Below, piece after piece: positions 33,813 to 42,587 of a DNA stretch of 53,714 nucleotides (its first letter is position 1; every line of letters starts with the position of its first letter). Where the stretch lies: NCBI GenBank assembly GCA_002354205.1, contig DELD01000032.1:33125-86838 (forward strand). The letters run 5' to 3'. Both the position numbers and the translations under genes were made by a program. The notes under the pieces are model-generated. The model did not search any database, was not told the DNA's origin, and saw only the letters and a program-made list of their open reading frames with translations. The stretch is from Micavibrio sp. UBA2705. GTDB taxonomy: Bacteria; Pseudomonadota; Alphaproteobacteria; Micavibrionales; Micavibrionaceae.

Positions 33813-36626
33813 ATGGATCAGAAATCAAACGATAAAGAACTTTATCTTGTCGATGCATCAGCCTTTATTTTTCGCGCTTATCATGCGCTGCCACCGCTTA
33901 CTGCGCCAGATGGAACGCCTGTTGGTGCAGTTCTTGGTTTCACCAATATGATGGTCAGACTGCTCAATGACTACCACGCCCCTTATGTTGGCGTGATTTT
34001 TGATTGCGGGCGCGTCACTTTTCGTAATGATATTTACGACCAATACAAAGCCAATCGCGATGAAACGCCTGAAGATTTAATTCCGCAATTTCCGCTTGTG
34101 CGCCGCGCGACTGAGGCCTTTGGCCTTGAGGTTATTGAGAAGGAAGGCTTTGAAGCGGATGACCTGATCGCTGCCTACGCCAAAGCAGGCGCGGAGCAAG
34201 GCTTTAAAGTCACAATCGTTTCGTCAGATAAAGATTTAATGCAGCTCGTTAATGATAATGTGCGCATGATGGATCCGATTAAACAGCGCTTTATTGACCA
34301 TGATGGCGTTGTTGAAAAGTTCGGCGTTACGCCAGATAAGGTTGTTGATGTGCAGGCTCTTGCGGGTGATAGCGTGGATAATGTGCCGGGCGTGCCGGGC
34401 ATTGGCATAAAAACCGCCGCCTTACTGATTAATGAATATGGCGACCTTGAGACATTATTACAGCGCGCCGGTGAGATTAAACAAAATAAGCGCCGCGAAA
34501 ACTTGTTAGAATTTGCAGAGCAAGCCCGTATTTCCAAACAGCTCGTCCAGTTAGTGGATGATGTGGAGCTACCCCATGCGATTAACGTCCTTGATGCGCA
34601 TGACCCTAAACGCCCCGAAGTTTTGGAATTTTTAAAAATTCACCACTTCAATTCTGTTCTCACCCGCCTTGGGGAAGAGAAAGTTAAATCTGCGCCCATG
34701 CCTGCCAAATCATTCAGCGCCCCTGCCAATGATGAAGAAGGCGCAGCTTTGCCGCATATTGATATGGTCAATATTGAAAAAGACTACATGACGATTTCTA
34801 CCGCGCAAGAATTATCCGCATGGCTTGAAGATGCCAAAGATACAGGTTTCCTGTCTTTTGACACCGAAACCACAGCGCTCACACCTGCCAAGGCGGAGCT
34901 TGTTGGTATATCGCTCTCTAGCCGCGCAGGGCGTGCTTGTTATATTCCGCTTGGCCATAAAGCGAAGCCTGTTGACTTGCTCAGTGAAGAAAGCGCCGCA
35001 GATAACTCGCCGCAAATGGCATTAACGGACGCCATTCATATTTTGCAGCCATATTTTGAAGACCCGAGCATTTTAAAAATCGCCCATAACGCCAAATATG
35101 ATTTACAGATTCTGTGGAATGCAGGCTTTGGTGATGTCACGCCTTTAGAAGACACAATGTTGATGTCATACACGCTTGATGGCGCGCAGCATGGTCATGG
35201 TATGGATTTTCTAGCCCTTGAAAATATGGGCATTGAGACCGTTAAGTTTAGTGATGTCTGCGGCAAAGGTAAAAACCAAATCACCTTTGATTATGTGCCG
35301 ATAAAAGAAGCGAGCATTTATGCTGCCGAAGATGCGGATATTACGCTGCGTCTGTATAATATATTTAAACCGCGCATTGCCCATGAAAAAGTGACGCGTA
35401 TTTATGAAGATATTGAACGCCGTTTATCGCCCGTTATCGCCCGCGTCGAAAGTCATGGCGTCGTGGTCGATCCGCTGATTTTGAAAGAACTGAGTGATGA
35501 ATTCTCAAAGCGCATTATCACGATAGAGCAAGAAATATATAAACAGGCAGGGCATGAATTTAACATTGCTTCGCCAAAGCAGCTTGGCGGCGTGTTGTTC
35601 GATGAGCTCGGCCTAGAGGGCGGCAAGAAAACAAAATCGGGCGACTGGTCAACATCTGTTGATGTCCTTGAAAAACTGGAATTAGAAGGCCATGAAATTG
35701 TTAAGAAAATTATGCAGTTCCGTTCGCTTTCCAAATTGAAATCAACCTATACGGACAGCCTGCAAAACGAGATTATTCCAGAAACAGGGCGTGTGCATAC
35801 ATCGTTTCATATGGCGCTGACTTCAACGGGGCGCTTATCATCCTCTGATCCGAATTTACAAAACATTCCTATCCGCAGCGAAGATGGTCGGCGTATCCGC
35901 ACCGCTTTTGTTGCGCCCAAAGGCCATAAAATTATTTGCGCGGATTATTCGCAAGTCGAATTGCGTTTGGTCGCGGCAATGGCTGATGTTAAATTACTAA
36001 AGGATGCGTTTATTAACGGTGAAGATATTCACGCTTTGACCGCATCACAGGTTTTTGGCCATAAATTAGAAGATGTCACGCCAGAGCTGCGCCGCAGCGC
36101 CAAGGCTGTAAATTTCGGTATCATATATGGCATTAGCGCCTTTGGCCTTGCCAAGCAGCTTGGCTGTTCACGCGGCGAAGCAAAAAGCTTTATTGATGCC
36201 TATTTTTCCCGCTTCCCTGAAATTCCTGCCTTTATGGAGGCCGCGAAAGAAGAGGCTCGTAAATATGGCTACGTAAAAACTTTGTTTGGACGTAAGTGCT
36301 TTATTGCGGGCATTAACGATAAAAACGGTATGCGCCGCCAATTTGGTGAACGCCAAGCGACAAACGCACCGCTGCAAGGCACGGCGGCGGATGTGATTAA
36401 GCTCGCGATGATTCGCATTGACCGCCGCTTACGTGAAGATCACCCTGATACGAAAATGATTTTACAAATTCACGATGAGGTGATGATCGAAGTGCCTGAT
36501 GCAAAGGTTGAGGTGATCAAAGCGCTTGTGATCGCAGAAATGGAAAACGCGGCAAAAGCTGTTGATATAGGCCTGCCATTAATTGCAGAAGCTGACGCAG
36601 CGCAAAGCTGGGCAGAGGCGCATTAA
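33813..36626 (+). CDS. polA: DNA polymerase I
   Basis: Fills gaps and removes RNA primers. About 937 residues with all three domains. The 5'-3' exonuclease (1-300) carries GVIFDCGRVTFR, YKANRDETPEDL and DDLIAAYAK. The 3'-5' exonuclease is intact: FDTET near 348-352, HNAKYDLQIL, and YAAEDAD, so proofreading is expected. The polymerase has motif A DYSQVELRL (~710), motif B RRSAKAVNFGIIYG (~763-776) and motif C IHDEVMIE (~885). Many alphaproteobacteria keep this three-domain form. The ORF is open from a TTG at 33765; ATG codons at 33783 and 33813 are candidates, and I choose 33813 because it gives the shortest normal N-terminus (MDQKSNDKELYLVDAS). Its end lies 2 nt from the convergent ygjV. Confidence 0.95.
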   Translation: MDQKSNDKELYLVDASAFIFRAYHALPPLTAPDGTPVGAVLGFTNMMVRLLNDYHAPYVGVIFDCGRVTFRNDIYDQYKANRDETPEDLIPQFPLVRRATEAFGLEVIEKEGFEADDLIAAYAKAGAEQGFKVTIVSSDKDLMQLVNDNVRMMDPIKQRFIDHDGVVEKFGVTPDKVVDVQALAGDSVDNVPGVPGIGIKTAALLINEYGDLETLLQRAGEIKQNKRRENLLEFAEQARISKQLVQLVDDVELPHAINVLDAHDPKRPEVLEFLKIHHFNSVLTRLGEEKVKSAPMPAKSFSAPANDEEGAALPHIDMVNIEKDYMTISTAQELSAWLEDAKDTGFLSFDTETTALTPAKAELVGISLSSRAGRACYIPLGHKAKPVDLLSEESAADNSPQMALTDAIHILQPYFEDPSILKIAHNAKYDLQILWNAGFGDVTPLEDTMLMSYTLDGAQHGHGMDFLALENMGIETVKFSDVCGKGKNQITFDYVPIKEASIYAAEDADITLRLYNIFKPRIAHEKVTRIYEDIERRLSPVIARVESHGVVVDPLILKELSDEFSKRIITIEQEIYKQAGHEFNIASPKQLGGVLFDELGLEGGKKTKSGDWSTSVDVLEKLELEGHEIVKKIMQFRSLSKLKSTYTDSLQNEIIPETGRVHTSFHMALTSTGRLSSSDPNLQNIPIRSEDGRRIRTAFVAPKGHKIICADYSQVELRLVAAMADVKLLKDAFINGEDIHALTASQVFGHKLEDVTPELRRSAKAVNFGIIYGISAFGLAKQLGCSRGEAKSFIDAYFSRFPEIPAFMEAAKEEARKYGYVKTLFGRKCFIAGINDKNGMRRQFGERQATNAPLQGTAADVIKLAMIRIDRRLREDHPDTKMILQIHDEVMIEVPDAKVEVIKALVIAEMENAAKAVDIGLPLIAEADAAQSWAEAH

Positions 36627-36628
36627 TT

Positions 36629-37186
36629 TTATTTTACAAGCGCCTGACTGTTGATTTTGAGCGCGTTTACGTAATATCTTCTCAGGCCAATTGTATTGCT
36701 ACTGACAATTAATGCTGCGCTTAATAATCCGGGGACGGATCCGATAATAATGAAAAAGCTAAACCACGTAAGTTGAACCAGATAAACAAGTGCGCGTGAA
36801 TAGTAATAATTATCACGCATCAGCATTGATAAGGTCGCAAAACTGGTTGCAATGACGGGCAAAAGGGAGACTGGGCTTTCATAGCCTAAGAACGTCAAGC
36901 TCCACGCAATGATAAGATATACGGCTAATGCGCGGCGCATTATATTCTGCGGGGCAAGGCTGGCAAAAATATCGCGACATGCTGCGCTTAAACAGACGAA
37001 ACAGCCGCTTAATGACCCAAGAGAGAGGAAGTGCAGGCCATAGGCCGCATCAGCCGGAGCCTGCATAAGAAATGTTTTGCGTGTTGTCTGCATTAAGAAT
37101 GATAATGCAAAACATAGCAAGCCAATATAACCAAAGATATCAGCATGGCTTTTGTTAAATATATTGAGCATTATGTTTTCTATCAT
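36629..37186 (-). CDS. ygjV: YgjV-family inner-membrane protein
   Basis: 185 residues with about six transmembrane helices. The opening FGYIGLLCFALSFLMQTTRK matches the YgjV/Imp family (E. coli YgjV is 183 residues), as does the pairing of short helices with AAYGLHFLSLGSLSGCFVCL. Function unknown; E. coli YgjV is likewise uncharacterised. Its 3' end almost touches polA (2-nt gap, convergent), and it diverges from the tiny gene pair at 37.3 kb. The start could also be the ATG five codons downstream, since neither has a strong ribosome-binding site. Confidence 0.8.
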   Translation of the reverse strand: MIENIMLNIFNKSHADIFGYIGLLCFALSFLMQTTRKTFLMQAPADAAYGLHFLSLGSLSGCFVCLSAACRDIFASLAPQNIMRRALAVYLIIAWSLTFLGYESPVSLLPVIATSFATLSMLMRDNYYYSRALVYLVQLTWFSFFIIIGSVPGLLSAALIVSSNTIGLRRYYVNALKINSQALVK

Positions 37187-37240
37187 TGTGCCAATATAAA
37201 TGATTTATCTAAAAAAATATTTAAAATAGATAAACACCAC

Positions 37241-37271
37241 TATTGACATAACTGTAGGACATGTTTATAAA
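37241..37271 (+). promoter_or_regulatory. Strong sigma-70-type promoter of the tiny gene pair
   Basis: Perfect -35 TTGACA (37243-37248), 17-nt spacer, -10 TATAAA (37266-37271). It puts the transcription start near 37278, about 25 nt before the ATG at 37304. The block TATTGACATAAC-N9-TGTTTA is repeated at 25874-25900 on the minus strand. Confidence 0.85.
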
Positions 37272-37303
37272 AGCAGCAATCATATATGAGGAAAGAGGGC
37301 ATA

Positions 37304-37507
37304 ATGAATATACGCCGTATATTATCAGTAATTGGGGTGGGCATGGCATTTAACAGCGCTGCGGTAGCGAGCTTCGCGCGCCTAGATTTGTCAGCATCAT
37401 CAGGCATGAAAAATCAGAACCATAATCAAATGGGAAAGAAAGGTATCTACTCCATGCCAAATGCCGATGCACAATATTACAAAAAACACCAACACGAGAT
37501 AAGATAA
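37304..37507 (+). CDS. Tiny secreted protein with C-terminal Y-x-MPNA motif
   Basis: 67 residues. The N-terminus (MNIRRILSVIGVGMAF, cleavage probably near VAS-F) is a signal peptide, leaving a mature part of about 44 residues that is polar and rich in Asn, Gln, Lys and His. Residues 49-61 (YSMPNADAQYYKK) match residues 81-93 of the next gene product (YKMPNAQRQYLQK) at 8 of 13 positions. GAGGG lies 4 nt before the ATG at 37304; the in-frame ATG at 37286 lacks such a site and sits too close to the promoter. The TAA overlaps the ATG of the next gene (TAATG), so the two are coupled. Family unknown. Confidence 0.7.
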   Translation: MNIRRILSVIGVGMAFNSAAVASFARLDLSASSGMKNQNHNQMGKKGIYSMPNADAQYYKKHQHEIR

Positions 37508-37800
37508 TGGATAAAAAACGATTGCGCCTTGTTGTCCTTTTTGCGCAGGCTGCACTTGTGGCAGATGTTCTCCGCCGCGGATTAGATAGCGACAAATATG
37601 AAATTCTTACTTTGGATGATATGTGCCGCGCGGAGCATGAGCAAGATAACATTTTTCATCTCATTAATTTGCATCGAGATGAAGTGAACATAGAATGCGT
37701 CATTGAAAATGATGATGCGCCGCGCTACGCGTCAAAGACGGATAAATATAAAATGCCCAATGCGCAGCGCCAATATCTGCAAAAATGGCAGCCTGTTTAG
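37507..37800 (+). CDS. Small protein sharing the Y-x-MPNA motif with its upstream neighbour
   Basis: 97 residues. It starts on the last base of the upstream stop codon. The first ~25 residues (KRLRLVVLFAQAALVADVLRR) are hydrophobic with Arg inside, more like an amphipathic helix or the core of a small alpha/beta domain than a signal peptide. The middle is acidic (ILTLDDMCRAEHEQDNI, CVIENDD). The C-terminus carries YKMPNAQRQYLQK. If the neighbour is exported and this one is cytoplasmic, the shared tail may be a recognition element for a common partner; that is speculation. No family recognised. Confidence 0.68.
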   Translation: MDKKRLRLVVLFAQAALVADVLRRGLDSDKYEILTLDDMCRAEHEQDNIFHLINLHRDEVNIECVIENDDAPRYASKTDKYKMPNAQRQYLQKWQPV

Positions 37801-37842
37801 CTCCCACTTTTTTAACCCTTACTTTTAAGACGGTTTTGTCGC

Positions 37843-38562
37843 TTATTGTGCGTTTATAATCTCACCATTTAATGTGCAACTCGCAAGGGCAAGCTCTACA
37901 AATTTAGGTGCAATCTCGCTCGCGGGCGGCACTTCTTCTGGCTTGCGCCCTGGGAAGGCTTCTTGCCACATGGCGGTGCGTGTTTGTCCGGGGTTGATGA
38001 TATTAACGTTTAAATTGCTTTTCTCATTCTCTGCCGCATAAATTGAGGCGAGCTGTTCAAGCGCTGCTTTGCTGACGGAATATGCGCCCCAATAAGCGCG
38101 GCCTTTTTGCGCAGCGCCTGATGTAACAAAAATCGCGCGCCCAGCATCAGAGTTTTTTAAAAGCGGATCTAGTGTACGGATAAGCTGATAATTCGCGGTT
38201 AAATTCGTATCCATCACTTTTTGAAATTCTTTGAACTTACCATGTGCGAGCGGGCCCATCGTGCTGAGCATCCCCGCATTGGCAACCCATATATCAAGCT
38301 TGTCAATTTTACTTGCAAGCGCAGGGCCGAGTGCTTCCATTTCTTTGAAGTTTGTAATGTCATTGGCAATCAAGGTTACATTACACTCAGGGAAATCTGT
38401 TTTGATCTGATCATGAATTTCTTCAAGCCCGCCAACCGTGCGCGCAAGGAGGAATAAATCAGCGCCTTGCTTTGCAAATTCATAAGCCACTGCGTGACCA
38501 ATGCCGCGCGATGCGCCGGTAATAAGGGCGCTGCGCCCACTTAATGGCTTTGTACTACTCAT
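37843..38562 (-). CDS. Short-chain dehydrogenase/reductase
   Basis: 239 residues of the classical SDR type. The NAD(P) motif is TGASRGIG (15-22), the NAG motif lies at 95-97 with Asn120 behind it, and the catalytic residues are Ser148, Tyr161 and Lys165 (AYSVSKAAL). An Arg after the first strand region (LLART) suggests NADPH preference. Substrate unknown. The ATG overlaps the cvpA stop by 8 nt. In many alphaproteobacteria, from general knowledge, this gene follows purF in a cvpA-purF-SDR block; here purF is missing and the two genes are fused end to end. Confidence 0.93.
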   Translation of the reverse strand: MSSTKPLSGRSALITGASRGIGHAVAYEFAKQGADLFLLARTVGGLEEIHDQIKTDFPECNVTLIANDITNFKEMEALGPALASKIDKLDIWVANAGMLSTMGPLAHGKFKEFQKVMDTNLTANYQLIRTLDPLLKNSDAGRAIFVTSGAAQKGRAYWGAYSVSKAALEQLASIYAAENEKSNLNVNIINPGQTRTAMWQEAFPGRKPEEVPPASEIAPKFVELALASCTLNGEIINAQ

Positions 38563-39334
38563 TGAGAGGCGCTCCTTCTTCTTCCGGCGCTGTGCGGTTA
38601 CTGTTTATGTTCTGCGATTTAATCAGGTCATCAAGCTTATCGCGATTATCTTCGCTGTAACCATCAATTGTTTTTAAAGCTTTTGGCGCGCTGTCTTTTA
38701 AGACATCAATTTCTTGCAGCTTTTCGCGCGTGAAAGTTGCAAGCTCGCTTTCTGTTTTTCCTTGCACTTTTTTTGGTAAAACACCTTTCGGTAAAATGCC
38801 TTCAACGCCAGCTGCTGACCATTCAACATAGACGCGGCTAATGGATTTGGAGAATATTTCGGCGCGTTTTTCTGTGCCGACCATTAAATAAAGCGGTAAA
38901 TATAAAAAGCCAAGTACAAGCACGGCGCGCGCAAGGCCAAAAAACACCCCTAACGTGCGGTCAATGGGCCCAAGGCCTGTATCTTTTAATTTCTTGGATA
39001 AGTAATAGCTGAGGATTGAGAGGATAATCACGACACTGAGCATCACACCGCCATAGGCAACACCTTTGACAACAAATTCATTGGGAATAGGACCGATAAG
39101 ATTTTCAGCGCTTTTTTCAGAAACGCCAAACATGCTCGCGACGGGCGCTTCAAGGCTGGGTGCAAACATAAACGCGCAGATAATGCCGCCAATAAGCCCC
39201 GCAATTGTCAGAACCTCGCGTACAAAACCACGTAGGAAAGCAATGCCAACAGAGAAAATCAACACCAGTAAAACGATGATATCGAGGATAAGGGAAAAAT
39301 TAAAGCTGTCAGCTGAGATGTTTGCTAAATCCAT
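38555..39334 (-). CDS. cvpA: CvpA-family membrane protein
   Basis: 259 residues: four transmembrane helices in the first ~165 residues (ILDIIVLLVLIFSVGIAFL, then VLTIAGLIGGIICAFMFAP) with the family's GFVREV loop, and a cytoplasmic C-terminal tail of about 90 residues that is polar and likely disordered. CvpA is linked to colicin V production and envelope homeostasis; in alphaproteobacteria it usually precedes purF. Here it overlaps directly with the short-chain dehydrogenase gene. radA lies 66 nt upstream on the same strand. Confidence 0.92.
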   Translation of the reverse strand: MDLANISADSFNFSLILDIIVLLVLIFSVGIAFLRGFVREVLTIAGLIGGIICAFMFAPSLEAPVASMFGVSEKSAENLIGPIPNEFVVKGVAYGGVMLSVVIILSILSYYLSKKLKDTGLGPIDRTLGVFFGLARAVLVLGFLYLPLYLMVGTEKRAEIFSKSISRVYVEWSAAGVEGILPKGVLPKKVQGKTESELATFTREKLQEIDVLKDSAPKALKTIDGYSEDNRDKLDDLIKSQNINSNRTAPEEEGAPLNE

Positions 39335-39400
39335 GTTTATTCTTACGCGTTAGGGTTAAATTATGTGGTGTTATAGCATAGGGCTTTAATTCTTCAAGCG

Positions 39401-40798
39401 CTATGATGCAAGCTTCTCCGTATGGTCAGCAAAATACAGCATAATGTCACCTGTGCTGCCGAGCTCGTTACGTTTGATGTTTAAATCAGGGGCTTTTTTG
39501 CCTTTTTTCTTTAAGGCGCGCGGGCATAAGGCTTGTTTGAACCCTAGTTTTGCCGCTTCTTTTAGGCGTAAATCAGGCTGCGAGACTTGGCGCACTTCGC
39601 CAGAAAGGCCAATTTCGCCAAAGACGATTAAGTCTTCGGGCAAAGGGCGTTGTAAATGGGCGCTAATTAATGCGGCAGCGACGGCAGCATCAGCGGCAGG
39701 CTCAGAAATGCGAATGCCGCCTGCGACATTTAAAAACACATCACAGCCAGAGAATTGTATGCCGCAGCGTGTTTCAATCACGGCAAGCACCATGGCAAGG
39801 CGGTTATGATCCCAGCCAATCACCGCGCGGCGCGGTGACGGTAATGCCGTCGGCGCGACAAGGGCTTGCACCTCAACCAATACGGGGCGAGAGCCTTCAA
39901 GCCCTGCAAGAACCGCGCTGCCGGGTACGTTTTCTTGGCGCTGCGAGAGGAAAATTTCGGATGGGTTGGTGACTTCGACAAGGCCTTCATGCGCCATCTC
40001 AAATACGCCAATTTCATCTGTTGCGCCAAAACGGTTTTTTACCGTGCGCAAAATGCGGAAAGGGTGACCGCGATCCCCTTCAAAATAAAGCACCGTATCA
40101 ACCATGTGTTCCAAAATACGCGGCCCTGCAATTTGGCCTTCCTTTGTCACGTGACCGACCAACATAAGGCAAATGCCTTTACGTTTGGCAACGCGGATAA
40201 GCTCTTGGGCGGATGTCCGTACCTGCGTCACTGTGCCCGGTGCGCTATCAACGGAATCGACAAACATGGTCTGTATCGAATCAATGACGACCAAGTCATA
40301 AGGCTGGCTATCGCTCTCAATCGTGGCGATAATGTCACGCACATTATTTGCGCTGGCAAGGTCTACGCTGGCCCCCGTAACGCCAAGGCGCGACGCACGC
40401 AGCCTAACTTGGTCAACCGCTTCTTCGCCTGAAAAATAAGCGCAGCGTTTGCCGGTTAAAGAAAGGCGGCAGACAATTTGTAATAATAATGTCGATTTAC
40501 CAATGCCCGGATCGCCGCCAATTAACAAGGCGCTGCCCGGTACAAGGCCGCCGCCCGTGACGCGGTCAAATTCCGCCATGTTACTTTTGTGACGGGTAAT
40601 CGTTTCGTGGTTTTCGCCCTCTAATTTAAACAGCTCTACCTTGCGGCCTTTGCCAAGGCTCATTCCCTTAGGCACAGCGGCTTCAACGATTTCTTCGCTG
40701 ATCGTGTTCCATTCATTGCAGCCATCACATTTGCCTGTCCATTTTCGATGGACAGTGCCGCAGCTTTGACAAATGAAATTACGTTGTGTTTTCGCCAT
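39401..40798 (-). CDS. radA: DNA repair protein RadA
   Basis: RecA-like branch-migration helicase. 465 residues: a four-cysteine zinc finger (Cys10, 13, 24, 27), Walker A GGDPGIGKST (94-103), the RadA-specific KNRFG motif near 260, and a Lon-protease-like C-terminal domain (FLNVAGGIRISEPAADAAVA, FGEIGLSGEVRQV). It precedes cvpA, the usual alphaproteobacterial order. Confidence 0.97.
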   Translation of the reverse strand: MAKTQRNFICQSCGTVHRKWTGKCDGCNEWNTISEEIVEAAVPKGMSLGKGRKVELFKLEGENHETITRHKSNMAEFDRVTGGGLVPGSALLIGGDPGIGKSTLLLQIVCRLSLTGKRCAYFSGEEAVDQVRLRASRLGVTGASVDLASANNVRDIIATIESDSQPYDLVVIDSIQTMFVDSVDSAPGTVTQVRTSAQELIRVAKRKGICLMLVGHVTKEGQIAGPRILEHMVDTVLYFEGDRGHPFRILRTVKNRFGATDEIGVFEMAHEGLVEVTNPSEIFLSQRQENVPGSAVLAGLEGSRPVLVEVQALVAPTALPSPRRAVIGWDHNRLAMVLAVIETRCGIQFSGCDVFLNVAGGIRISEPAADAAVAAALISAHLQRPLPEDLIVFGEIGLSGEVRQVSQPDLRLKEAAKLGFKQALCPRALKKKGKKAPDLNIKRNELGSTGDIMLYFADHTEKLAS

Positions 40799-40850
40799 GT
40801 AAGATAGGATAAAGAGCTAGGGTTTTACCGTCAATATGCGGTGGGCGGTT

Positions 40851-42512
40851 TTAGCTAAGTTCTTCGAGTTTAATTAGCCATTCCACGGAAGTCATCGCGG
40901 CATGTAACGGCGCAGTGAGGACAATTTGCTTGGTTTTAATCGGGCTGTGGCCTTGCCCCATATAAATGCTGTCTTCAAGCTTGGCTTCGGCCTCTGACCA
41001 GTAAAAGCGGAATCCTGTGCCGCCGGGCAAGCTGATGAGTATTTCGTTCTTATCGCGGGTTAATGATGCGCGCACGCTGGGGTGTAGGTGGAAACGTATT
41101 TGTGCTGTCCCTTGGCTGCCTTCGCCAGATATATTTTCAAAATGATCCTGACCAGTAATAATTTTACCGCGATTTTGCGCGCCGACTTGGCGGTAATGCT
41201 TAATGCCGCTGGTTGATAAATAACCATCATGCATCGCGGATATATAATCGCCGCCTTCTAGGGGCTCATGTTCGTGGGCAATGTTTAATGGTTTGCGCCC
41301 AATTGTGTCATTATCAAGTATTTCTGCGCTGTCGAGATTATTGATTTGCGCTGTGCTGTGCGCGGCGCTGTGGCGCAAAGCGCGCTGCCAATCACTGCTG
41401 TAAGGATGCGTGCCGCAATTGACAAAAACGCGCTGCTTGCCATAGCAAAATTCAAAGGCAAGGGCGCTGGCGTGGTAGGCAAGGTCATGGCCGCGCGGCG
41501 CAGCGCCGCCAACATCCATGGTAATCAGGCTGCGGCCAATCGCAACGCGCTCAAACCCACTTTGCGGTAGAGATTTCGGCATTTTCTGGCGGTTGCCTGC
41601 CAAAGAAAGCAGGGTGGTGAGAAGCTGTTTTTCGCCTTCTTGCGTCCCATGGAATAATGCGAGATGCTTATCATTATAACAGAAAAAACGCAGCGCATTA
41701 TTCATCCGTTCAATCGAACTCTGTAGCAGTAAAGGAATCTTTTGGTGGCCTAGCTGCAAAGCCATACGCATATCATGCGCGGCGCAGAGCAACGGAATCA
41801 GCGCCGCAGGGCTGCGTGAAATATGCCCACCATCAAGCAAAATCTGTTCTTGCAGGCCGCGCAGAAATATATTCAGCCCCTTTTCATGCAAGAAGCTATA
41901 TTCGTCAAGCACAAGACCAGAAATACATAGGGCGCGCCCAAGGCGCATCTGCGTCATATCATCTAAAGATTTTGTTTGGATGCAGGAAAGGTGATGTAAT
42001 TGTTCGCACAGGCTTTCAAAAAACATTTCGCGGAAATCATCGCCTGCACTGCTGCAAAAGAAATTGTAAAACGCAATCCAGTTATAAATGCGCATCGCCA
42101 TAATTTCAGTTGACCATGTACGGGCATTCGGCGTGCGGTTATGGGTGATCCAATGCGCGATTAATTGGCGTCCGCGCAGGCGTGATTGTTCACCGCCAAG
42201 TGTTTTAAGGTCGCGCAGCCAATCAAAATTGTTAAGGCGGTATAGGTGTTTTTCTTCTAGGCCTATCGGGTCCCAATTCGGGTGCTGCTGTTCAAGCAAT
42301 ACGCCATCAAGGTCAAAGCAGCCTGTTATTAAAAGCCTTGCTTTGTCAATTTCACCTGGCCAAGGGTCGTTAATTTCAAAATTTAAGAATGATGGAATGT
42401 TTTTCTTTAAAAGGCGCTGCGTAAAACGAAGGCGAAGGCGGTCAAGCTTCTCTTTTTGGGAAAAGCCTTTTAACGCGAGGGGGGTATCTTTGTTTAGCAA
42501 CACATTAATCAT
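40851..42512 (-). CDS. Heparinase II/III-family protein
   Basis: 553 residues: an N-terminal alpha-toroid domain (RIYNWIAFYNFF, GLVLDEYSFLHEKGLNIFL) and a C-terminal beta-sandwich (VFVNCGTHPYSSDWQRALRH, GGDYISAMHDGYLS). No signal peptide is visible, which is common for this alphaproteobacterial subgroup. Family members cleave acidic polysaccharides by beta-elimination, but the substrate of this subgroup is not established. In many alphaproteobacteria, as I know the order, this gene stands beside rpe or rsmB and is followed by purH; here radA follows and purH is absent. Confidence 0.88.
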   Translation of the reverse strand: MINVLLNKDTPLALKGFSQKEKLDRLRLRFTQRLLKKNIPSFLNFEINDPWPGEIDKARLLITGCFDLDGVLLEQQHPNWDPIGLEEKHLYRLNNFDWLRDLKTLGGEQSRLRGRQLIAHWITHNRTPNARTWSTEIMAMRIYNWIAFYNFFCSSAGDDFREMFFESLCEQLHHLSCIQTKSLDDMTQMRLGRALCISGLVLDEYSFLHEKGLNIFLRGLQEQILLDGGHISRSPAALIPLLCAAHDMRMALQLGHQKIPLLLQSSIERMNNALRFFCYNDKHLALFHGTQEGEKQLLTTLLSLAGNRQKMPKSLPQSGFERVAIGRSLITMDVGGAAPRGHDLAYHASALAFEFCYGKQRVFVNCGTHPYSSDWQRALRHSAAHSTAQINNLDSAEILDNDTIGRKPLNIAHEHEPLEGGDYISAMHDGYLSTSGIKHYRQVGAQNRGKIITGQDHFENISGEGSQGTAQIRFHLHPSVRASLTRDKNEILISLPGGTGFRFYWSEAEAKLEDSIYMGQGHSPIKTKQIVLTAPLHAAMTSVEWLIKLEELS

Positions 42513-42587
42513 TGGGACTCTTTTTTTGTTTTTATTTTTATTGAGGTATTGGATAAGTAGATGGTCAGGGCAAGGTGGACGAAGTGG

